This document shows positions 1-6,727 of a stretch of 10,909 bases of DNA, in pieces. The DNA is taken from positions 8,689 to 19,597 of the forward strand of contig JADHZB010001129.1 of the NCBI GenBank assembly GCA_015657535.1, given 5' to 3'. The translations under genes and the position numbers were made by a program. Positions within the stretch are counted from its first letter, which is position 1; the number at the start of each line of letters is the position of its first letter. The notes under the pieces were generated by a model that saw only the letters and a list, made by a program, of their open reading frames with translations, did not search any database and was not told the origin of the DNA. The stretch is from Nephromyces sp. MM_2019 (taxonomy: Eukaryota > Apicomplexa > Aconoidasida > Nephromycida).

Positions 1-60
<60 letters not shown>
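1..60. repeat. (CA)n microsatellite at window edge, inside RabGGTB intron 5
   Basis: A near-perfect (CA)n tract fills the first 59 bases. On the minus strand, the sense strand of the prenyltransferase gene, it reads (TG)n and begins directly in the splice donor GTAAGT at 63-58. It is therefore the 5' end of an intron that continues beyond the window. It is the only intron of this gene here whose sense strand is TG rather than CA. Confidence 0.9.
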
Positions 61-61
<1 letters not shown>

Positions 62-63
62 AC

Positions 64-2176
64 ATGACACACAACAAAATACAGAGGCTGCATGTGATTC
101 ACCACCAGGTATCCACCCAAAACTCCCATCCATATTATAACAACTAAATGTGTAGTGTGTAGCCTTAATTATATCGATAGTATCTAAGCCATCCAATATA
201 GTAAGGGAAGATAATGCACAGTAAATAAACCTAAAATTGATGTGTGTGTGTGTATATATGTGTGTGTAGGGGCGTGTGTATGTGTGTGTGTAGGGATGTG
301 TGTGTGTACGGGCGTGTGTATGTGTGTGTGTACGGGCGTGTGTATGTGTGTGTGTAGGGGCATGTGTATGTGTGTGTGTAGGGATGTGTGTATGTGTGTG
401 TGTAGGGATGTGTGTATATGTGTGTGTAGGGATGTGTGTATGTGTGTGTGTAGGGATATGTGTATGTGTGTGTGTAGGGATGTGTGTATGTGTGTGTGTA
501 GGGGTGTGTGTATGTGTGTGTGTAGGGGTATGTGTTTGTGTCCATGTACGGGTGTGTGTAGGGGTGTGTATAGGTGTGTGTGTGTGTGCAGATGTATGTA
601 GGGGTGTGTGTAGGGGTGGTGTGTGTGTATGAGAAGGTGTTTGTGTAGGGATATATGTGTGTGTGTAATGTGAGAGGGAGCGTGTGTTATATAACAAAAT
701 GAAATCATTTCGTATTTACCTGCTATCTGTTTCACCCCACACATCACCACTGAATGAACCATCTGAGTTCTTAAAATGAAATTTCACACAGATATATATA
801 CATACACAAATATATAAATAAAAAATATATATAAGTGTAGATGTGTGTGTGTGTGTGTGTATGTGTGCAATGGATTCAATTAGATTTTATATATATATAT
901 ATATATAAATATATATATGTGTGTGTAAGCGTTTTAGTGTATGTGCGTATATACCTGTAGTGAGGCTATGTATTTTATAACGGCTTGTTTATCAATGAGG
1001 TGTAACTTATCGTAGACAGATAGGATAAGTATGGCGTACTATAAACATTAAAAATAAGTAAAAATAATAAATACACACACACATTTTATAAACTATGAAA
1101 TGTGTAAATTAGTTTGGTTATATAATGTGTGCAAATTTTGTTTACTATCTTTGTGTGCAAATTTTGTTTGTTATAAGTTTGTGTGTATAAAATTTGTGTG
1201 TATGCGCGTATATGTTTTAGATTTGTGTGTGTATGTATATGTGTGTGTATACTCCTCACATGAGTACTAGTAATGTGTGAATCATGCATATAGGCAGGGC
1301 CAAAACCACCATCTTTATTTTTACACTTTAAAACGTTGTTAATAATTGATGCCTCAGTAAAATGTGTATTATAAATATTCTTTGCAGTGTGTGTGTGTGT
1401 AGTCTTTGGTGTATTATCTTCAGTGTGCTTGTATGGAGATTTAGATCTAGTTTCTTCAGTGTGTGTCGGTCTGTTTTCAAGTTTATCATCCTCTGTGTGT
1501 GAATTTGTATTTTCAAGTGATTCACCTTCTGTGTGTGTGTGTGTAACTTCAGCATTTTCTTTTATAGATTGTGTGTGTGTATTATCAGCATCAATTTCAT
1601 TCTGTTGTATATTATTTCCAACAGTTGATCTTGATTCATTTGAGTCTATAATTGCGTGTGTATCATTTTTTAGAATTAAATAAAAATAATTGTGTGCAAT
1701 TTGACTCATATTTATATATATGTGTGTGTGTGGACAAGTGTATATAATTGAAAAAACATGTGCGTGTAAAATCATATGTGCGTGTTTGTGTATAAATTCA
1801 TGTATGTATGTATATATAAAGTTATCTGTATACATATATATATATATATAACATCATGTGTATATATATATATATATATATTTGTGTAATTGTATGTGTG
1901 TCTGTTTGTATGTATATATATATATATAATCATGAGTATATATATATATAATCATGTGTGTATATATATTTATTCATGTGTGTATATATATATAATCATG
2001 TATGTGTGTGTGTGTAAGTATTCATAACCTCTAGGTAGCTTGTTAAGTAGGTCTAATGAAGTACAGGCCCAGTAAATACCGCCCATACGAAGTTGTTCGG
2101 TTTGGAAATAAAAAAGTGTGCCAATCTCAGACTCTAAAGAGTAAATAAACTCTTCATGTTGGTCAATTTTAAACAT
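64..2176 (-). CDS. RABGGTB: Rab geranylgeranyltransferase (GGTase-II) beta subunit, split gene, 3' part off-window
   Basis: Catalytic beta subunit of the enzyme that, with its alpha subunit and Rab escort protein, attaches geranylgeranyl groups to C-terminal cysteines of Rab GTPases in the cytosol. I place five exons: 2176-2029, 1645-1260, 1038-955, 769-720 and 230-64. Donors are GTTATG, GTGAGG, GTATAT, GTAAAT and GTAAGT; acceptors are TATAG, TATAG, TTAAG and TTTAG. Phases agree at every junction, giving about 278 residues so far. Family landmarks in order: LRMGGIYW (30-37), DGGFGPAYMHDSH, YDKLHLIDKQAVIKYIASLQ, DGSFSGDVWGETDSR, then DGSFGWIPGGESHA near the end. These are successive prenyltransferase alpha-alpha barrel repeats; spacing matches animal and yeast Bet2-type subunits except for a 95-residue Thr-His-rich insert after residue 49. 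The zinc ligands (Asp, Cys, His) lie in the missing C-terminal part. The ATG at 2176 gives the family's usual short N-terminus. The exon 1 donor GTTATG is the weakest call; the short N-terminus and LRMGGIYW favour type II over farnesyltransferase. Confidence 0.93.
231..719 (-). repeat. RabGGTB intron 4 filled by a 24-bp TG-rich minisatellite
   Basis: The intron runs from donor GTAAAT (719) to acceptor TTTTAG (231). About 268-560 is a tandem array. On the plus strand each unit is GGGATGTGTGTAT plus a short TG run ending in TA. The TAGGG/TACGGG anchors fall at 268, 292, 308, 332, 356, 380, 404, 428, 452, 476, 500, 524 and 548, so the step is exactly 24 except one unit shortened to 16. Because 24 is a multiple of three and the units lack stops, several frames stay open on both strands and mimic Thr-His or Cys-Val proteins. 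Degenerate TG repeat continues to about 670. Confidence 0.88.
770..954 (-). other. RabGGTB intron 3 with TG and TA microsatellites
   Basis: Intron from donor GTATAT at 954 to acceptor TTTTAAG at 770, phase 0 on both sides. It contains a TG tract at 842-867 and a (TA)n run at about 889-918, both plus-strand readings, with further TG at 919-926. The flanking exon sequences join in frame within the prenyltransferase match (ASLQ then NSDGSF), which fixes its limits. Confidence 0.85.
1039..1259 (-). other. RabGGTB intron 2 with TG-rich tracts and an 18-bp direct repeat
   Basis: Intron from donor GTGAGG at 1259 to acceptor TTTATAG at 1039, phase 0. Removing it joins HDSHITSTH to YAILILSVYDK with no gap relative to the family. 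The plus strand shows TG-rich stretches at 1185-1250 and an 18-base direct repeat, TGTGTGCAAATTTTGTTT, at 1126-1143 and 1152-1169. A GTATAC seven bases further into the intron is an alternative donor but would break the alignment. Confidence 0.85.
1389..1540 (-). repeat. Coding 36-bp repeat (12-residue Thr-His period) in RabGGTB exon 2
   Basis: Within exon 2, His-Thr pairs start at predicted residues 87, 99, 111, 123 and 135, exactly 12 residues (36 bp) apart. Units begin CACAC(A/T)GA and read HTEGESLENTNS, HTEDDKLENRPT, HTEETRSKSPYK and HTEDNTPKTTHT, followed by a partial unit. The units are diverged in DNA yet keep phase, and the intervening residues are acidic and polar. The insert as a whole (about residues 50-144) separates two prenyltransferase helices and is expected to be a disordered surface loop. 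Confidence 0.8.
1646..2028 (-). repeat. RabGGTB intron 1 with 22-bp ATCATG/(TA)n tandem repeat
   Basis: Intron from donor GTTATG (2028) to acceptor ATTATAG (1646). On the plus strand a motif ATCATG(T/A)GTGTATATA recurs with starts at 1929, 1951, 1973 and 1995, an exact 22-bp period, with an outlying copy at 1853 and TA/TG runs around 1830-1920. The limits rest on matching phase: exon 1 ends with G, and exon 2 begins AC, completing a GAC codon. An open Thr-His-Ile frame crosses part of this intron but has no family similarity. Confidence 0.72.
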
Positions 2177-2358
2177 TGTGTGTGTGTGTGTGTATATATG
2201 TGTGGGTGTGTGTGTGTGTGTATATATGTGTGTGTGTGTGTGTGTATGTGTGTGTGTATCTGTGTATGTAGTGTGTGTATGTATGTGTGTATGAGTGTGT
2301 GTGTGTAGGTGTGTATGTGTGTTTACGTGTGTATGTGTAGGTGAGTGTATGTGTGTTT
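2177..2358. repeat. (TG)n-rich microsatellite abutting the RabGGTB start codon
   Basis: Interrupted TG repeat on the plus strand, hence CA repeat on the RabGGTB sense strand. The initiator ATG follows the CA run with no spacer, so the leader next to the start codon is pure CA repeat. Scattered TG/TA repeat continues to about 2530. Confidence 0.85.
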
Positions 2359-2849
2359 ATAAATAATTAATTATAGTCAATATAATTACACTTCTAAAAG
2401 TGTGTTGAGTTGTTTTTATATAAGCATTTAGGTGAGTGTGTATGATTATATATATGTGTATATATGTGTGTGTGATTAGAGTATATGCTATGTGTGTATT
2501 TTATGTATATGTGTATTAATATCTTTATTTAATGATTATATATGTATATGATTTGTATATATGTATGTATTTTGTTTATACTTTTTATGTGCAACATATA
2601 TAGTGTATGTATATATAATGTATAAATGCATTATGTGAATGTGTATACTGTTTGTATATGTACACAATATTGTATAAATATAACTTCTATATACTTGTGT
2701 GCTTGTATTAATAACTTGTATGCAATTGCTTGTGTATGAAAATTTTATATACATATATGTGTGAGCGTAGTTGTGTTATCTGGATAAATGTTTAAACATG
2801 AATTGCATAAGTATATATACATGTGTGTAGCTTAGTTAATAGTGTGCTA
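2359..2849. other. AT-rich, TG-leaning 5' flank of RabGGTB, no gene seen
   Basis: Mostly TATATG and TGTGTA words. Open frames here translate to Tyr-Ile-His-Thr-rich strings with no recognisable domain. No additional prenyltransferase exon is needed because the ATG at 2176 gives a family-typical N-terminus. Confidence 0.6.
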
Positions 2850-3010
2850 TACACAGTCAATGTCTGAATAATAAATAATAACACAACTTCGTTAAACTAT
2901 TAATTACTAGTAATCATTACGATTGTGAAACTTTTTACAATAAGTTTATTTATTTTTTCTTATTAAATGTGTAAAATGATTTGAGTTAAATGTGCTACTC
3001 AAATTAAATT
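2850..3010. promoter_or_regulatory. Repeat-poor island with two small palindromes between divergent genes (putative)
   Basis: This stretch lacks long microsatellites and lies about 0.7 kb upstream of RabGGTB. It holds a perfect 12-bp palindrome, ATTACTAGTAAT at 2903-2914, and an inverted repeat ATTTGAGT / ACTCAAAT (2979-2986 and 2997-3004, 10-base loop). Left of it the repeats are TG on the plus strand; just right of it CA words appear. A divergent promoter or control region is an inference from position only. Confidence 0.3.
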
Positions 3011-4060
3011 TTAAGATTGAGTACACAAATACACACAACACATTCACTCAGTAATTTTACAAATTACTATGTGTATTGAATTTTATTTTAAGAAAAAATT
3101 TTATTTAGATACTTCAACAGATACAATTTTGTATACATAAATTACAAAGTAATTTTAACAATTAGTTATACACAAATAAATTATATAATTATAGGCATCT
3201 TAGACCTACACACATATATGTTTAAGTTTGAAATATACATAATTCAAACAATACTAATTAGATAAATTCTACATACATGTACACATATAAATGGAACCTA
3301 TAAAATTGAAGACAAAAGCTACACACAAGTATACAAAAGAATAATTATATATATACAAGCCATACAATATATGTAAAATCAGCACCCATATGCACAGATC
3401 CACATATAACTATTTATAGAAATATATAACTAATTGTATATATATTACAATTTAAATTAGGGTAAACTTGTATATAAACATATATGATTGAATACACAAT
3501 AAATTTAAGACAAAAATTAATATGTATTACAAATTGGGCTTTGAAGTTATTATACTAACCAAATCATATATATTTTTATGTGTATAATAATATAGTATTT
3601 ATTTATAGGTTATGTTTTACACGGAATATAAAGTGTAATTTTTTTCTAGCAAATTTATATGTTAATTTCAGATATAAGGTATTATTGTTGTATACTGGAA
3701 AGAGCACAAAAGTATATGTAAATTTGTATATAAATATGTGTGTAAATTATATATAAATGTATGTAAAAAATTGTATATAAATGTGTGTATGAAATTGTAT
3801 ATATATATAATAATACATCTGAAAGTATTAATTTTTTTTACATTATTTATTTATGGGAGTTTCTCAAATTTCAAGAGCTTGTGTGTAAATGATTAGTATC
3901 ATATAAAAATGATTTCCATAGACGACCTACATATATAAGTTGTCCGCATATTAATATATGTAGATGTTTAAATTACAAACTATAAGTAATTTAATTTTAT
4001 AGTTCAAAAGCATGATCAAAACACGAAAAATATCCCAGTCAGTATCTTAAACTTTACGAT
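3011..4060. other. AT-rich intergenic DNA, no gene seen
   Basis: Very AT-rich, with short ACACA and TATATA words and no open frame with a believable protein. An imperfect tandem repeat built on TTGTATATAAATGTGTGT lies at about 3711-3810 (roughly four units of 21-27 bp). A 10-bp perfect inverted repeat, CTACATATAT / ATATATGTAG, lies at 3927-3936 and 3954-3963. Confidence 0.6.
3711..3810. repeat. Imperfect tandem repeat, 21-27 bp units
   Basis: Successive units begin AAATTTGTATATAAAT, AAATTATATATAAATG, AATTGTATATAAATGTG and AAATTGTATATATA. Unit length drifts, so this is a degenerate minisatellite rather than a clean array. Confidence 0.6.
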
Positions 4061-5263
4061 TATGCTTTATATCTCACACTCATAAACACATGCACAAGCA
4101 GTTTAGTGCATAAATATCACACACACGGATGTTTATGCATAAATAAACACACACACACATATTTATACTTTTCCAAGAATATTGCTCGCACAAACATAAT
4201 TATGAATAACTACACCCACACTCACATAATTATACACATCTAAATATACATATATATGCTATTGTTATATACTCTATTTCACATATAACATAGAGTATAT
4301 GCATATTTATATATACTTATTATTCATACATGTCTAAACTTTTAATCAAGTTTAAACACAAGGTAAATCAAGCTACAAATATTTACACACATATTCTTTA
4401 AAACTAACTTCAAAAATATATACAACTTCAAATAGATATACATACATTAGTACTTAGATATATAAATGTATATGTATAGATATCGTTACATGTAGCTAAA
4501 TGTGTCCACATACTTATATGTGAAGTTGCCCACAATTGCACACATTACTATAAATAAAGAGCAGACACATGCATTTCCATACACATATAGATATATATAT
4601 ACCTGTACACATAGATATATATATAGTTTTCACAACATACTCATGCACACACATATGTATAGCACACTCATATATTATATGTGTCAGTAAAATTAACAAC
4701 ATATGAGGCTGGTATACATAAGTACATACCTCACTATGATCACACTAAAATATACACATTTTGAAACATGTAAGTTTATATATATATATATATATAGACT
4801 ACTAAGTTAATCTCCAGGTAGTTATATGTTGGTGTAAAGAAATAGTTTAGTGTAAATAATTTTAAAACTAGATAACTATTTATAGACATATATATAGATT
4901 TTTAAAAGTTAATTTAAACAGCTTTCAAGCAATGAATAATTAATTGCATATAAATATCTTTACAATTGAGTATAGATTACACTTTGTTGCCAAAAAATAT
5001 AGAATAAGCGATTTTAAATATAAGCTAATAAGCATCTTCTATTTAGAAGAAATTTACAAAGGATGTATATCAATTCGTAACTAGTAAATAGTTGCATACA
5101 CAATTACACTTTTTTCCCACTCTCATAAATTAAACTTGAACAAAGCAATAATAAATTTTACATTCATTATCACATATATATATAATAATTCTTGTTTAGA
5201 CAGACTTATTGAAAACCTTTTATGATGTAAACCTATTCAAATATACTTAAAAATGCAAATTAT
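4061..5263. other. CA/TA-repeat-rich intergenic DNA, no gene seen
   Basis: CACACA tracts on the plus strand occur at about 4080-4220 and (TA)n at 4777-4796. A direct repeat of an ACACATA..GATATATATATA unit lies at 4581-4606 and 4607-4626. A perfect 11-bp inverted repeat, ATATACTCTAT / ATAGAGTATAT (4267-4277, 4290-4300), has a 12-base loop. Open frames around 4502-4702 translate to Tyr/Ile/His-rich strings on both strands and are not credible genes. Confidence 0.6.
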
Positions 5264-5660
5264 CATCAACGCACACGCACAAACACATTCTACACTGAGC
5301 AGATACTTTAAAAGCACACATCTTTTTAACTACCCACAATTCACACACATTTCACAATAGACATAAACGACACAGTCACACACGCACATCATATTTAAAC
5401 AACACAAGCACACTTGACACACACAATACATATCATATCCACATATATAATACACATTTCACAACTCGTCTTTTATCTATTCTCTTCCAAACATATATAC
5501 ACCACCCCAATTATATACCTACAACTTAGACTACCCTAAATATATACAAACACATCTAGAAATCAAGCATTATACAAATATTTGTCCCATAAGAGGTACC
5601 CATACTTAACAGCAATCATACACACTTAACACTCTCGCACAACCACAATCGCTCATAACT
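5264..5660 (+). other. C-rich, G-poor CA-word tract upstream of GFAT, no gene seen
   Basis: A long stretch made of CACA, ACAC and CATA words with strikingly few G residues on the plus strand. It is not a perfect repeat. It sits about 1.1 kb upstream of the plus-strand GFAT gene. It could be upstream transcribed leader or simply decayed CA repeat; I see no open frame or RNA gene in it. Confidence 0.5.
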
Positions 5661-5688
5661 TAATTAAATAAATAAAAATTATATCAAG

Positions 5689-5723
5689 TAGTCTTATTAT
5701 TACCATCAATAATAACAAGACTA
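5689..5723. other. Strong inverted repeat / hairpin, 14-bp stem, 7-base loop
   Basis: TAGTCTT pairs with AAGACTA, followed by one A-C mismatch and then TTATTA pairing with TAATAA, closing a CCATCAA loop. It is the most stable-looking short hairpin in the intergenic region and is not simple TA repeat. Function unknown; it could be a transcript element, a recognition site or chance. Confidence 0.55.
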
Positions 5724-6727
5724 GACACAGTCACAGGCATGTGAAACCACACCCCTCCATAATTATTGCTGCCAATTCAAAATTATAAATAAACTTAAAA
5801 AATAATAACTTCAGTTTATTTTCATTTTCTTTTTTTATTTTTTGTAAAACATTCTTAATCTTGACTGAAATATGTACTTCTTATAAACATATTTAAGCAC
5901 CATTGAAAATAATATTGATTCGGATTAAAAATTGACATACATATTTTCACCTAACATATACAATAAATTTACTTTAGATTATTTTTTTCTAAAAAATATA
6001 TTGAATTTTAGAGTATGTATTACTTATTGACATATTTTTAATTGTTTTTTATAAAAAAATATTTTTTCTTTAAATAGAATTTCCAGGAAATAGTCAATAT
6101 AATTGATTTCCCAAACTATTGGAATATTCATTGTACATACACTTCAAAATAATTTATAATTTCTCTGTATATTGATTTTAGATACGATCTTTTATCAAAT
6201 TAGATAGATTCAAAACACCGAATGCAAAATTAATGCCCTAGGAAACTTTTTTTTCTTATTTCCAATAATTTATTAACCATAATTTTTTCAAACTAAGCAA
6301 GGAAGGTTGTCAAATATTCTAATAGGACTTGGAAGACTTATATAGACATTCATCTGAACCGCAACTAATGATACTGTAAAATTATAAATCGGCCTGTAAT
6401 CCAATTAAACTTTTTATATTATAAGTAACGATCTCATTTGATTTTTCAATTGCTATTTCTGTTTCTCGAATGTTAACACAACAAGAAATCCAAGGTAAAA
6501 GTATTTAGAGCAAATCTTTATATTCAAGTGACTATTTGATCCCGATTGGCCTAGAAGCTATATGAATTCAATTCTCTGCCCGAATCCTTCCTCTCGATCA
6601 GCAATTCGAATATTCATTCCGCTAACCCTATTCTGAAACAAACTCTATCATTCAAAAATTTTATTATTTGTATAACACTCGCTAATAAGGAAAGACTCAA
6701 TAAAATCAAAATTTGACCTTTATAACG
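5724..6727. other. GFAT upstream region: AT-rich, then repeat-poor 5' flank
   Basis: About 5800-6130 is T/A-homopolymer-rich. From about 6140 to the GFAT start the sequence is more complex and lacks microsatellites, unlike the rest of the intergenic DNA, which fits a promoter and 5' leader. An in-frame TAA at 6701-6703 shows the GFAT frame is closed just upstream. A short ATG frame at 6470 runs into GTAAAA at 6494, which could be a 5' exon and donor, but nothing confirms it. Confidence 0.45.

Noticed and set aside
1..60. Telomeric or subtelomeric repeat
   Set aside because: Simple CA dinucleotide attached to a splice donor; no G-rich telomere-type unit is present here or at the C-run of the right end.
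240..660. CRISPR-like array
   Set aside because: No unique spacers; units are continuous low-complexity repeats inside a eukaryotic intron.
184..762. Long minus-strand Thr-His repeat open frame, and overlapping Tyr-Thr-His and Cys-Val frames at 231-545, 242-601 and 300-632
   Set aside because: They translate a 24-bp intronic minisatellite. Both ends run into real prenyltransferase exons that are used in a different frame or with splicing.
1086..1835. Single 249-residue minus-strand protein
   Set aside because: Only 1645-1260 is exon; the rest is intron on both sides. A plus-strand Cys-Val-Ser frame (1387-1683) is its shadow.
2536..2754. 72-residue minus-strand open frame
   Set aside because: Tyr/Ile/Thr/His-rich translation of AT and TG repeat with no domain and no context.
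4502..4702. Open frames on both strands
   Set aside because: They overlap on opposite strands in repeat-rich DNA and look like repeat translation.
6541..6640. tRNA-like TTCGAAT words upstream of GFAT
   Set aside because: No acceptor stem or anticodon arm could be folded around them.
6713..6727. Upstream TTG start for GFAT
   Set aside because: Eukaryotic start expected; the first ATG in frame is at 6728.
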